Positions 17,086-25,491 of a stretch of 64,000 nt of DNA are shown here, piece after piece. Numbering within the stretch: position 1 is the stretch's first letter; each line of letters starts with the position of its first letter. Below the pieces are notes generated by a model. It was not told the origin of the DNA and did no database searches. It saw only the letters and a list, made by a program, of their open reading frames with translations. The translations under genes and the position numbers were made by a program. The stretch lies in assembly GCA_035606355.1 (NCBI GenBank), contig DATNFO010000061.1, positions 124,001 through 188,000 on the forward strand, read 5' to 3'. The DNA is from Sulfopaludibacter sp035606355 (GTDB taxonomy: Bacteria; Acidobacteriota; Terriglobia; Bryobacterales; Bryobacteraceae).

Positions 17086-17289
17086 TCAAGGGCCGGAGAA
17101 CGTGAATTTCGCCGGCAGTGCCGCGATTGCTTGGTGCAGTTTGCGGCGGAGATAGTCGAGGTAGCCTTCCGGCGCGGGATGGGCACGGAGTTCGTCGATA
17201 ACCGGCCGAAAGTAGGCCAGGGAACGGACCGGGGACAATCGTGGTGCTTCTGCTGGGCGCGTCAGGCGGCGTAGGGACCCGAGCAGCAA
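17086..17289 (-). pseudogene. C-terminal remnant of an IS-associated accessory protein
   Basis: The translated segment PVRSLAYFRPVIDELRAHP and GYLDYLRRKL resembles the end of a helical protein that I recall next to transposase genes in several phyla, often together with a DRGQRYCS zinc-binding protein like the one just upstream. Only the last 60 or so residues remain. No transposase or terminal inverted repeats were found in the window, so this is a fragment of a former mobile segment (inference). Confidence 0.4.
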
Positions 17290-17319
17290 CGCTGTCTCTA
17301 CGACGCATAGTGGCCACGC

Positions 17320-17592
17320 TCATCGTAGAAGCGGCGGGCGAGCCATTGATCCGACGCGCTCGCACGCAGCGGCGTATCCGGCAGATCGATGTAGATCGTC
17401 AGCAACGAAGAGACGTACAACGCACTGGCGCTCGCGATATTTCTGGCGCCGATCGCGGTGGTCGAGCCGGCCTTCCAGACTCTGCTGATAGCGGCGGTTA
17501 GCCGCCCGCTGTTGCTGGCGCCGCGCCTCGGTGCTGCACGCCGGGCTGCAATAGCGTTGTCCGCGATCACAATGCGCACAAATCCAGAACAT
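17320..17592 (-). CDS. Small Cys-rich (zinc-binding) protein of the type found beside transposases
   Basis: 90 aa. The N-terminus FWICAHCDRGQRYCSPACSTEARRQQQRAANRRYQQS is the pattern CxxC-x6-CxxxC of a short zinc-binding protein, followed by basic helical sequence (GRLDHRDRRQKYRERQ). I recall such proteins near insertion-sequence modules. The C-terminal third no longer resembles the family, which suggests a frameshift or decay. It precedes the fragment at 17086-17289 in the order usual for such modules. Confidence 0.5.
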   Translation of the reverse strand: MFWICAHCDRGQRYCSPACSTEARRQQQRAANRRYQQSLEGRLDHRDRRQKYRERQCVVRLFVADDLHRSAGYAAACERVGSMARPPLLR

Positions 17593-17630
17593 CGTCTGGC
17601 ATCCCTGGCGGCGGCAAACGCGAGAGAGGA

Positions 17631-17879
17631 GTGAGTGCGGCTGTGGCGCAGTTGAGCCGGAAGCAGATCGAAGACGCCATCGCCCTCTTCAAATTAAACA
17701 CGGAAGTATTTCCGAACGCATTCAATGCGTATGACAGCCTGGCAGAGGCTTATGCGGCGCACGGCGATCGCGATCTCGGCATTGCGAACTATCGCAGGTC
17801 TCTCGCGCTGAATCCCGGAAACAGCAACGCCTCGGATGCACTTCCGAGACTCAAACTGCCGAAGCCGCAGCCGCGGTGA
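17631..17879 (+). pseudogene. TPR tail of a lost protein
   Basis: The reading frame encodes RKQIEDAIALFKLNTEVFPNAFNAYDSLAEAYAAHGDRDLGIANYRRSLALNPGNSNA in two pieces, a pair of TPR motifs as found at the extreme C-terminus of many acidobacterial serine hydrolases and other secreted enzymes. No upstream catalytic domain is present; the sequence before it is the decayed IS-associated region. Probably a 3-prime remnant cut by that insertion. Confidence 0.55.
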
Positions 17880-17932
17880 TACCCAATTGCGGCGGCCAAG
17901 TGGATCGAAATCACGCCGGGCGAGTCGCGCAA

Positions 17933-18466
17933 TCAGGCAGGAACGTACGTCAACCGGAACGCTTCCTCGCCGATGGGCTCGCCAGCGACAAGGCGGAGCG
18001 GCGGCCGCGGGCCGGCGAAGAATGGTGTGCCGCTACCCAGCACGAGGGGGAGGAAATAGAGTCGATACTCATCGATCAGGCCAAGGCCGGTCAAGCTTCC
18101 CGCCAACTTTGTTCCGGCAACGGCAATCTCCCCGGCGAGTTGCGCCTTCAACCCGCGTATCGCCGCCTCGAGGTCACCCTGGAGGAGTGTGGCGTTGGGG
18201 CCGACTGACTTCAGCGAGCGCGAGACGACCCACTTCGGTTGGTGACGCCACAGTGCCGCGAATTCGCGATCTTCCGCGTCCCAATCGGGACGGTCTTCTT
18301 CCCAATAGCGCATGATTTCGTAGGTCTCACGACCGTACACACACCCGGACTGGTGGCGCACCTGCTCGAAGAAGTGACGAGCTAGCGCGGGACGGGGTGG
18401 GCCCAACTTCAGGTGGTCGACGTAGCCATCCAGGGACTGCATCAAACCGTAGACGAGCGTGGCCAT
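17933..18466 (-). CDS. Dihydrofolate reductase/RibD C-terminal family protein
   Basis: 177 aa from the ATG preceded by GGAGG 8 bases upstream; an in-frame ATG at 18508 would add 14 unlikely residues. Family signs are LVYGLMQSLDGYVD at the start, GCVYGRETYEIMRYWEED, KWVVSRSL, GEIAVAGTKLAGSLTGLGLIDEYRLYFLPLVLGSGTPFF near the end. These cover the NADPH-binding fold of the RibD-like reductases, which in stand-alone form have no settled substrate. It is a single gene, close to the dispersed repeat at 18499-18547. Confidence 0.88.
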   Translation of the reverse strand: MATLVYGLMQSLDGYVDHLKLGPPRPALARHFFEQVRHQSGCVYGRETYEIMRYWEEDRPDWDAEDREFAALWRHQPKWVVSRSLKSVGPNATLLQGDLEAAIRGLKAQLAGEIAVAGTKLAGSLTGLGLIDEYRLYFLPLVLGSGTPFFAGPRPPLRLVAGEPIGEEAFRLTYVPA

Positions 18467-18498
18467 AAGACGAAACCTCCGCCGCAGCGTATCATGAA

Positions 18499-18547
18499 CC
18501 GGCCGCACTGCCAGAGGAGAGACATGGGCGTTAGACGTCAGTTGACG
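18499..18547. repeat. Dispersed repeat, copy 1 (GACATGGGCGTT core)
   Basis: About 49 bases that align with 22403-22452 at roughly two-thirds identity, including an exact 12-base core GACATGGGCGTT and flanking CCGG, GGAG and CGTCA blocks. Both copies lie immediately upstream of minus-strand genes. The function is unknown; a degenerate mobile or regulatory repeat is possible. Confidence 0.45.
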
Positions 18548-18598
18548 ACGCGCATCCCAAGCGCGGCTCCTTGAGTGGCGCGTAATAGCCCGTGGTCG

Positions 18599-19423
18599 TC
18601 AATTGCCGGCCGGGCGCTCGATGTGCTCCACGGTGTACACCGGCAAAACCTCCTCTTGCCGGTTCAATTCGAGACCGAGTTTACCCAAGACCGTAAAGAT
18701 TGTAGGGAGCCCTGCGAACGGGTTCGCAGCCGGGGCGGCGTTCGGTGGCGGAGGGGGCAGCCGCATGGGAACCCAGCCTTCCGTGTTTACCGTGAACAGC
18801 CCGTTGAGCGCCGTGCGGTTCACGACGGGCAAATCCGTCCAGTTCTCAATGTAACGGGCAAGGTCGTCCATGTTTATGGCTTTTGCATCCAAGGGATGGC
18901 CCAAGCCGCCAACAAAGTTATGGCAAGGTTCTGCGTCGGTATTGGAGGTGCATTCCTTATCGGAAAGGACCGACTGTTGAAGCTTCGGACCTCCGCTGGC
19001 TAGCGTGAGAGCATAAATGGGCATCGCTTTGTTCTCGACCCGCATCACCAGCTTGAAACGATCGGCGAGCAATTCGCGGATCATTTGCTGAATGCGTGTT
19101 CGCACTCCGCTGTCCTGAAGATTGGGAGGAATGGCGTTGGCGGGCGCCTTTATTTCGATATCGTACCTCTCACGAACGGTCCAGTCGGGAAGAGGGGAAA
19201 GACGCGGCGAACCGTTGACCGGCACGTCGTAAGCGTAACTGAAAAGCCTGACGAATGGGACTGCGCGCGCAATCAGGTCACCGGTAGGAAGCAGTTGCAC
19301 GCGTGCGTTGCGCGGGTCGCCTGAACGAGCAGGCTTTATGGTGGTCGTTGCAAATGCTTGCGACTGCGCGACGGCAGGTACAGCCACTGTCAAGTAGACG
19401 ACCGCTTGGCAGAACACGGACAT
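18599..19423 (-). CDS. TIGR03435-family secreted protein
   Basis: 274 aa with a signal peptide (1-19, ending AVAQ). Family features are FATTTIKPARSGD, a YDVPVNGSPRLSPLPDWTVRERYDIEIKAPAN block, IRELLADRFKLVMRVENKAMPIYALTLASGGPKL, RTALNGLFTVNTEGWVP and the C-terminal EEVLPVYTVEHIERP. Two extra Cys (in SDKECTSNTDAEPCHNF) may form a disulphide loop. A second family member lies at 3626-4450. The function of the family is not known. Confidence 0.9.
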   Translation of the reverse strand: MSVFCQAVVYLTVAVPAVAQSQAFATTTIKPARSGDPRNARVQLLPTGDLIARAVPFVRLFSYAYDVPVNGSPRLSPLPDWTVRERYDIEIKAPANAIPPNLQDSGVRTRIQQMIRELLADRFKLVMRVENKAMPIYALTLASGGPKLQQSVLSDKECTSNTDAEPCHNFVGGLGHPLDAKAINMDDLARYIENWTDLPVVNRTALNGLFTVNTEGWVPMRLPPPPPNAAPAANPFAGLPTIFTVLGKLGLELNRQEEVLPVYTVEHIERPAGN

Positions 19424-19666
19424 GGTTAGCCCTCCTTAGCAGATTCGACTGCCGTAACGCAAAGTTTGTTCCCGGCATGCCGTTCCTACCGGAAGTGATC
19501 CACGCGGGTGTGTCGTCGCCGTTCCGTTGATCGACGTAGTTCTCGATCGAGGCCTGCAAAAGAGAGCAACGGGCGTGATACGGCCAGGTGATTTGCTTCA
19601 CTTCCATCCAAGCAGCGGGACGCGCTTGCGTCGGCAACTCCCATGCGCCGGCGCGGCTGCAATGGC

Positions 19667-20200
19667 TCACCGGACGTATCGCAGGAAATCCACCGGGATG
19701 CCAGGATTCAAGTTCGGGAACGCGGCAAACTGCTCAAGCCGCTGTTCGAAGCGGAAACCGCATTTCTCTAACACTCGAATGGATGCGTGATGATCCGGGT
19801 GGCACAACGCATACAGATGTTGGATCTTGAGTTCTGCCGCAATTCTGACAACAGCAGTCAAGGCTTCTGTCGCATATCCTTGTCCCCATGAATCTCTAGC
19901 CAGAACATACCCAGTGCCCGCCACGGAGTCTGACTCGAATGCGAACCCTGTACTTCCCAGCAGTCTGTGGTCCTTACGAGATTCGATGAGGTATGGCCCG
20001 GCCGGCCATCTCATCCATTCCGATTCGCAGAAACTAAGAAACGCTCTCGAATCGTCAACGGACCTATGTCTCGGCCATCCCATGTATTTTGCAACATCTA
20101 TATCCCCGGCGTATCGGCCGAAAACCGCTTCGGCATCTTCGAGACTCGGTCTTCGCAGAACGAGGCGATCGGTGTCGACTCTCTCGGGGCCTTTCATCAT
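19667..20200 (-). CDS. GNAT N-acetyltransferase (RimJ/RimL-like)
   Basis: 177 aa if started at the MMKGPERVDTDRL methionine; 13 further residues are possible upstream and neither start has a strong ribosome site. Family features are TDRLVLRRPSLEDAEAVF, GSTGFAFESDSVAGTGYVLARDSWGQGYATEALTAVV (acetyl-CoA motif Q-x-x-G-x-A) and ASIRVLEKCGFRFEQRL. It resembles the RimJ/RimL group that acetylates protein N-termini or small molecules; the acceptor is unknown. The 243 bases between this gene and the TIGR03435 gene hold only an 18-base repeat (19570-19587). Confidence 0.9.
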   Translation of the reverse strand: MMKGPERVDTDRLVLRRPSLEDAEAVFGRYAGDIDVAKYMGWPRHRSVDDSRAFLSFCESEWMRWPAGPYLIESRKDHRLLGSTGFAFESDSVAGTGYVLARDSWGQGYATEALTAVVRIAAELKIQHLYALCHPDHHASIRVLEKCGFRFEQRLEQFAAFPNLNPGIPVDFLRYVR

Positions 20201-20309
20201 CCCAAAGATATCAGAAACGGGAATTTGCGAATTCCACAAACATACGGCTGATACAAGCGATCATTTTCCCGGCTTATCAAAGACGCTCGTGCTTTAAAAC
20301 TGTATCCGG

Positions 20310-22373
20310 TTACTGAATAGAAATCGGAACAGCCAGGCTCGAGAAGTTTCCGGCCGTGACCACAAGATTCGCCGTCGACGAAGGCTGAAGGTCCGACGGC
20401 AGAGCTACGTTAATTTGGAAGTATCCGGATTCGAGTGTGGGAGCCGATCCGGCGTAGAGAACCATTGCATTCGTTCCCGCGACAGTAACCGATACCGGCA
20501 GAGTCAGAGCCGGAAGCGATGGAGTGATCGGCCAAAATCCCCCCGTTATTCCAACAGGATTCGTCACACCGGCACCCGTTCCGTAGATCGTTACGAAACT
20601 GCCCATCTTTGACGGATTGGAGGGGGAATTCTGCGTTCCGTCGGAATTCGCGACCGCGAAAATCCCCGGCGCTGCCGCCGCGACAACCACCGGTACGGAT
20701 CCCGAAGTCCCGGCCGGCGGACCGCCATTGTAAGTGACGACGACTTCAGTCGACGCCTGGCCGGCAATCTCCCACGGAACCTGCACGGTGACCTGTTGCG
20801 ACTGTGCGGAGGACATTGGAGCCGCGATGCCACCGAAGGTGACCTGAGTGCCTCCCAGTTGGGTTACAGGAGCCTGACCCGTCGCGACCGCGGCTGTCGC
20901 GGGTCCCAACCCGTAACCACGCAGCGTGACGATCTCACCTGGCGCGACGGTGCTCGCTGCCCCGCTTGCCGCGTTCTGCACCGTAACCCACGGGTAAATG
21001 CTGACGACCATCGGCTGCTCCTGCCCTTCGGCCAACACGATCCCGCCAGTGGGAGCCACCGCGATCAGTGGTCCAGCGCCGGCGGTTGACGATACGTAGG
21101 CGTAGGTAGCACCGGCAAACTGTCCATCGGAGGTGAATTTCGCCGCGATCACGTTGCCGGTTACTCCTACTAACCCCGATTGAAATGCTCCCGGAGATGG
21201 CGTTAGAACCGTCAGTCCCGAGGCGCCGGCAACGAAGGCGCTGCCCGCCGAATCCAAAGCCAAATCCATGGCGGTCACAGTGGGGATGTACGTCGAGTAG
21301 ATAAGGGCCGATCCGTCAGTTCTCAAGTGCGAAAGATAGCCACCTGAAGACAGAGCCGCTCCATCCACGGCTACGACGTATGCTTCGCCTTGCGCGTCGA
21401 CTTTTATTCCCGATGCGTAGTTCCGCGTGGCGCCGAGAAATGTGGAATAAACGAGGCCCGTTCCATTGGGGTTTAGCTTGGTTACGAATTCCATGTACTC
21501 CGCACTCGGGAAGTAGCCGGTTTGAAACGCTCCGGGCGTGACCGGAAAATCGGCCGCTTGGGTGAACCCGGTGACGAACGCGTCGCCTGCCGCGTCAATG
21601 GCGATTCCTTGCGGAATCGTCAGTCCATTGCCGGACAGGTACGTTGCGTAGAGCAGCGCCGACCCGGACGCATTCAGCTTGGCGACCACGCCCGATCCAT
21701 TGGGGGATGCAGGCGGCGTGGACTGAAACGAACCGGGCGTCGTTGGAAATGGCAACGTCCCGGTATTGGTGGAAGCAATGTAGACCTCGCCCGCGGTATC
21801 GATCGCCATGGCGACGCCCCGCCTTCCCAGCGCCGGTGGATTCACTGGAAGAAGGGTCGAATAGACAAGCGCAGTTCCCGACGACTTGAGTTTAGCGACG
21901 AATCCGACTCCCACCCGGTTGCTGAACGCCGCTCCGGGCGTAACTGGAAATGTGGCCGGCTGACCGACGGTGTTTGGACCCGTTAGGCCGGCCAGGTAGA
22001 CATCCCCGCTCGCGTCCACACAGATGGCGCTTGCGACGGTCTCGTTTCCGTTGCCGCCGAAATACGTCGCGAATATGACGTTGCCCGCCGCGTTCAACTT
22101 GATCACGAACGCATCCGAGCACGGAAACGTCAGAGGGACTCCATGGAGGCCGGGAATAACCTCGCAAGTACCGCCACTGAACTGGGTTTGAAGCGCGCCC
22201 GCGGTCGCAGGAAAGCTGGAAGAGGTTGTCGATCCGGTGAGGTATGTGTTTCCCGCCGCGTCTACCGCTATGGCTGTAACTGTGGTGCCGGCAGGTACAG
22301 CGTAGGTAAACGTCGGCTGATTTGCAGCGATGACGCACGGTGCAAGAATCAACAAGACCGCCGTTAGCCGCAT
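20310..22373 (-). CDS. Secreted SBBP beta-propeller protein with TIGR03437 C-terminal domain
   Basis: 687 aa. A signal peptide (1-17) precedes repeated SBBP-type blades, each with AIAVDAAGNTYLTGST-like and GSALLYATYLSG-like halves (about residues 30-420). The last 250 or so residues hold the Solibacter-type TIGR03437 domain: VQNAASGAASTVAPGEIVTLRGYGLGP, a V-F-G-IAAPM segment, QVTVQVPWEIAG and GTGAGVTNPVG. Such proteins are abundant in Solibacter-like genomes; they are extracellular, of unknown role, and the terminal domain may anchor or sort them. No operon partner. Confidence 0.9.
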   Translation of the reverse strand: MRLTAVLLILAPCVIAANQPTFTYAVPAGTTVTAIAVDAAGNTYLTGSTTSSSFPATAGALQTQFSGGTCEVIPGLHGVPLTFPCSDAFVIKLNAAGNVIFATYFGGNGNETVASAICVDASGDVYLAGLTGPNTVGQPATFPVTPGAAFSNRVGVGFVAKLKSSGTALVYSTLLPVNPPALGRRGVAMAIDTAGEVYIASTNTGTLPFPTTPGSFQSTPPASPNGSGVVAKLNASGSALLYATYLSGNGLTIPQGIAIDAAGDAFVTGFTQAADFPVTPGAFQTGYFPSAEYMEFVTKLNPNGTGLVYSTFLGATRNYASGIKVDAQGEAYVVAVDGAALSSGGYLSHLRTDGSALIYSTYIPTVTAMDLALDSAGSAFVAGASGLTVLTPSPGAFQSGLVGVTGNVIAAKFTSDGQFAGATYAYVSSTAGAGPLIAVAPTGGIVLAEGQEQPMVVSIYPWVTVQNAASGAASTVAPGEIVTLRGYGLGPATAAVATGQAPVTQLGGTQVTFGGIAAPMSSAQSQQVTVQVPWEIAGQASTEVVVTYNGGPPAGTSGSVPVVVAAAAPGIFAVANSDGTQNSPSNPSKMGSFVTIYGTGAGVTNPVGITGGFWPITPSLPALTLPVSVTVAGTNAMVLYAGSAPTLESGYFQINVALPSDLQPSSTANLVVTAGNFSSLAVPISIQ

Positions 22374-22402
22374 GAAATGAAGTATACAGCCGGCTCAATA
22401 TT

Positions 22403-22452
22403 CCGGTCGTATGGCCGCCGGAGGGACATGGGCGTTTCTCGTCAACTGGATC
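22403..22452. repeat. Dispersed repeat, copy 2 (GACATGGGCGTT core)
   Basis: Partner of the repeat at 18499-18547, in the same orientation and again just upstream of a minus-strand gene (start at 22373). It shares the exact 12-base core and the surrounding CCGG, GCC, GGAG and CGTCA blocks. Confidence 0.45.
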
Positions 22453-22471
22453 GCCGACCGGACTCCAAGCG

Positions 22472-23398
22472 TTAGTTGCCGAATTTCCCTTCGAAGCGCT
22501 CAGGCGAGCAGACGCAGCGAAAAGTCCAGTAGTCTCCCCAGCCTTGTTTGTCGAACGAGTCGACATATCCGTTGTAGGTGATTCTGTAGGCGCTGCCTCG
22601 CCCGTCTTCTGTCCCTGTCCACCAGTAGATGACTTGCGAATAACGGCGCCATAGGGGCGATTCCTTTTCCGGCAAGTTGCGATACTCGGCCCTACGGCGC
22701 ACCCAATCCCAAGTCCCTCCGGCGTTCCGGCCACGGCGAACCATAGACCGGACTGCTTCGTCGACCGTGGGTAAGCGCCAAATTCCGATCGGCGCGGCGG
22801 TGATAGCGTGGCCGTCGGCGCTCAGATGCTCACACGTTTTCGCCGCCTGGTCCCAAGAAAGATGCCGTTCTCCCCAACCGGGTCCAACGGGCGCCCAGAT
22901 CAGGCGAACGCCGTTACCCTCTACCAGACGAGCGCCGTAATTGCCGTCGTCCCACCGAGTGACGGCGCGATAGCCCGGAACGATTCCGGTGCAGACCACT
23001 GTCACCGCAGGCAGAATGAACAATATCCGCGCGGCCCAACGCCTCGGCTCCGGCCGGCCGAACTGAAACAATGCGCCTAGCAGTGTCAGCGGCAGGGCGA
23101 TTAACATGACACCTGCGCCCCTTCGATAATAGATGGCTGCTGCAATCGCCAGCGTCAGGAAAACGGGCAAAGCCAAACGCGGCCAGCGCACTGCAAGGAG
23201 CGCCGGGAAAAGCAGAAGAAGGGAGGGCCTGAGATATTGGACCGATGTCAGGCGCAGATTGGCCCACAGGCTCCGGTAGTACCATCCCTCGTGAAAAGCT
23301 TCAGCCGTGCCCCAGAAGGCCCAAAGGCACATCATCAAAACGGAAATGCCGACGGCTATCCAGCCCAGGGAGACACGGAGTCGATAAGTAGATACCAA
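22472..23398 (-). CDS. Membrane protein with a C-terminal DUF1566/Lcl-like domain
   Basis: About 308 aa, start uncertain: the frame stays open to 23650 but upstream residues are antisense to the divergent cytochrome gene and look non-coding, so a TTG near 23398 or an ATG at 23335 is more likely. Four to five membrane helices occupy the first half (LGWIAVGISVLMMCLWAFW, LALPVFLTLAIAAAIYY and others). The C-terminal half has LSWDQAAKTCEHLSADG, WRLPTVDEAVRSMVRRG, YWWTGTE and WTFRCVCSPE, the pattern of Lcl/DUF1566 domains, presumably outside the membrane. Such a fusion is uncommon in my experience. Divergent from the cytochrome gene. Confidence 0.75.
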   Translation of the reverse strand: MVSTYRLRVSLGWIAVGISVLMMCLWAFWGTAEAFHEGWYYRSLWANLRLTSVQYLRPSLLLLFPALLAVRWPRLALPVFLTLAIAAAIYYRRGAGVMLIALPLTLLGALFQFGRPEPRRWAARILFILPAVTVVCTGIVPGYRAVTRWDDGNYGARLVEGNGVRLIWAPVGPGWGERHLSWDQAAKTCEHLSADGHAITAAPIGIWRLPTVDEAVRSMVRRGRNAGGTWDWVRRRAEYRNLPEKESPLWRRYSQVIYWWTGTEDGRGSAYRITYNGYVDSFDKQGWGDYWTFRCVCSPERFEGKFGN

Positions 23399-23496
23399 GA
23401 CCGGAATATACCAGAACTCTTCTCCTTGTGGGCCGTCGCGCGGAGGTGATGGGGACCAGCGGAGATGTATCCTATAAAGGCTTAGAAGGAGCTGCC

Positions 23497-24960
23497 ATGC
23501 AAACCACGGGGAGTGTGATCGGCTTCGCGATTCTCGCTCTCGCATGTTCCTCGCCCGCGCAGGAGTTTCACCCGCATATCCCCAGAGTCTGGGACGACAG
23601 CCCGCTGAAGAATTTTGAACTACCGCTCGTCCAGCGTGATCGCTCGCCACGCTACACCACTCCAGAGGAGTATTACAAGCTCAAAGTACGGCCGATCTAC
23701 CGTTCCTATCCGATATATTCGGCGGGCAAAGAGCCACCGGGTTACGTCGAATGGTTGAAGCAAAGAGAACCCGAGGTAATCTTCGACCCTTCGAAGCTCC
23801 ACACCAGGGAGGATTGGATTCAGGCGGGAAAGATCGTTTTCGAATCCGAAACCGTGTATCAGCCGGCCCGGGTACCGGCGGGCGGGCAGAAAGTTCCTCT
23901 GGTTCGTGCGAAGTGGATTTCGAATGACGGCGTTTACGCAGGCTTCAGGAACCGCTACATCGTCCGCACGAAGGGCGTCCTGGAGACGGGGGCCCTCTCA
24001 TGCGCGGGATGTCACACGCGCCTGATGCCGGACGGCAGCCTCCTCGAAGGAGCCCAAGGAAACTTCCCGGACGGAGTTTTGACCGACTTTCCTCCCGGCA
24101 AGCCCCCGGACAGTAAGTTTCTCCAGTTCCTCTGGATCAATTTCGGAATTCCCTGGCTTCAGACGCAGGCGGACTTCGATCGATCGATGATCCTTATGGG
24201 GCACGCCGAACAATATGCGGGGGTTCTCTCCCGTGAGGGCACCAGCGTTATCCATCCACCTCACATCCCGTCGCTCATCGGTGTTCAGGACATCCAATAT
24301 CTGGATGCCACGGGATTGGGCCGGAACCGGTCCATCGGCGACCTCATGCGATACGCGGTGGTCAACATGGGACTGGATACGCTGGCGCACTTTGGGGATT
24401 TTCAGCCGACAACCTCGCAAACCGCGTCGAGCTTCGGTTCCGAGGACGGAACCCGCTATAGCGACGAACAACTATACGCCTTGGCCCTCTACATCTATTC
24501 GCTGAAACCTCCTCCCAACCCGAATCCGGTCGACGAACGGGCGCACCGCGGGGAAACGATTTTCAAACGGGAGGGCTGCGCGGGTTGCCACACTCCGCCG
24601 CTTTATACGAGCAACAAATTGACTCCGGCGGCGGGCTTCCGAATTCCCGACGATCTCCGCAGGAGCGAAAACATTCTGGATTTTTCAGTGGGGACCGACC
24701 CGGTGCTGGCGATGCAAACCCGGCGCGGCACGGGATTCTATAAGGTCCCATCGCTTCGCGGCGTGTGGTTTCGCAATGGCTTCAGCCACGGTGGAAATGC
24801 GGACACCTTAGAGGAATGGTTCGATCCCGCGCGGCTGAAGGAGGGTTATGTGCCGAAAGGTTACCATCGTGGACCGAGTCCGATTGCGGGCCACGAATTC
24901 GGGCTGAAGTTGTCGCCGGATGACAAGCAGGCACTCATCGCGTTTCTCAAGACCTTGTAG
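23497..24960 (+). CDS. Di-haem c-type cytochrome, cytochrome c peroxidase-like
   Basis: 487 aa from the ATG preceded by AAGGAG. A signal peptide (1-22, ending SSPAQ) exports it to the periplasm. There are two CxxCH haem sites, CAGCH at 169-173 and CAGCH at 361-365, and the C-terminal half follows the MauG/CcpA pattern: GETIFKREGCAGCHTPPLYTSNKLTPA, RRGTGFYKVPSLRGVWFRNGFSHGGNADTLEEWF. About 140 residues precede the first haem, making it longer than typical bacterial CCPs (about 330 aa). A peroxidase or a related oxidase are both possible. The next gene starts 14 bases on. Confidence 0.88.
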   Translation: MQTTGSVIGFAILALACSSPAQEFHPHIPRVWDDSPLKNFELPLVQRDRSPRYTTPEEYYKLKVRPIYRSYPIYSAGKEPPGYVEWLKQREPEVIFDPSKLHTREDWIQAGKIVFESETVYQPARVPAGGQKVPLVRAKWISNDGVYAGFRNRYIVRTKGVLETGALSCAGCHTRLMPDGSLLEGAQGNFPDGVLTDFPPGKPPDSKFLQFLWINFGIPWLQTQADFDRSMILMGHAEQYAGVLSREGTSVIHPPHIPSLIGVQDIQYLDATGLGRNRSIGDLMRYAVVNMGLDTLAHFGDFQPTTSQTASSFGSEDGTRYSDEQLYALALYIYSLKPPPNPNPVDERAHRGETIFKREGCAGCHTPPLYTSNKLTPAAGFRIPDDLRRSENILDFSVGTDPVLAMQTRRGTGFYKVPSLRGVWFRNGFSHGGNADTLEEWFDPARLKEGYVPKGYHRGPSPIAGHEFGLKLSPDDKQALIAFLKTL

Positions 24961-24973
24961 GAGCGGTCAGAAC

Positions 24974-25444
24974 GTGGCTCCGAACATCAACGTAGATACC
25001 CCTCGGAACAGTATCGTTCTGGCCTACCTGACTCGTCTGCATCGAGATCGCGTTCCACTGCCCGTGGTTGTAAGGCCGGAAGAAGTTGACGACGCCTACA
25101 TGAGGTTGGGAGCGCACCCTGAAGTTGTCCAGCGCATTTGGGATGAACTCGGGAAAGCCCTTCCCAGGGATTGCAGAAGGGTTGTCTATTCGACCCCAGC
25201 ATTGGTTCATCCCGAGAACGGAACGATCTTCGCACTGGCGCTGGGGACAGGTTATGGGCTGCGCCTGCCGCCTCCTCTGGTGGAAGTCGCCATACGTCGC
25301 GGGGCCCGCACATCAATGTCCTACACAGATGGGAACGACATGAATACCCATCGCGATCTTGGACGCGACTGGGTGCTGGGTGCCTGGCTCGGAGCCGAGC
25401 CGAGATGGTGCACCAAGGCATTCGAGTACTTCGGGAGATTGTGA
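24974..25444 (+). CDS. Hypothetical protein (156 aa) downstream of the cytochrome
   Basis: A GTG start is chosen because TAGGAGCGG lies about 10 bases upstream; no ATG fits as well. The protein has VLAYLTRLHRDRVPLPVVVRPEEVDDAYMRLGAHPEVV, then VYSTPALVHPENGTIFALALGTGYGLRLPP and GRDWVLGAWLGAEPRWCTKAFEYFG in separate blocks. The blocks look like a conserved domain, but I cannot name it. No signal peptide, so it is cytoplasmic. It sits close enough to the cytochrome gene to be co-transcribed, but the opposite compartments argue against a direct partnership. Confidence 0.75.
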   Translation: MAPNINVDTPRNSIVLAYLTRLHRDRVPLPVVVRPEEVDDAYMRLGAHPEVVQRIWDELGKALPRDCRRVVYSTPALVHPENGTIFALALGTGYGLRLPPPLVEVAIRRGARTSMSYTDGNDMNTHRDLGRDWVLGAWLGAEPRWCTKAFEYFGRL

Positions 25445-25491
25445 ACCGCTTCGGTTGCGGATTCTTCGCCGATGCGTGCGACCATAATTTC

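Noticed and set aside
23399..23650. Long N-terminus of the DUF1566-like membrane protein
   Set aside because: This part is antisense to the start of the divergent cytochrome gene and looks non-coding (Arg/Ser-rich), so the gene probably starts further in.
25171..25491. N-terminal extension of the M28 peptidase gene
   Set aside because: The extension overlaps the preceding gene in another frame, while a good signal peptide starts at the ATG at 25492.
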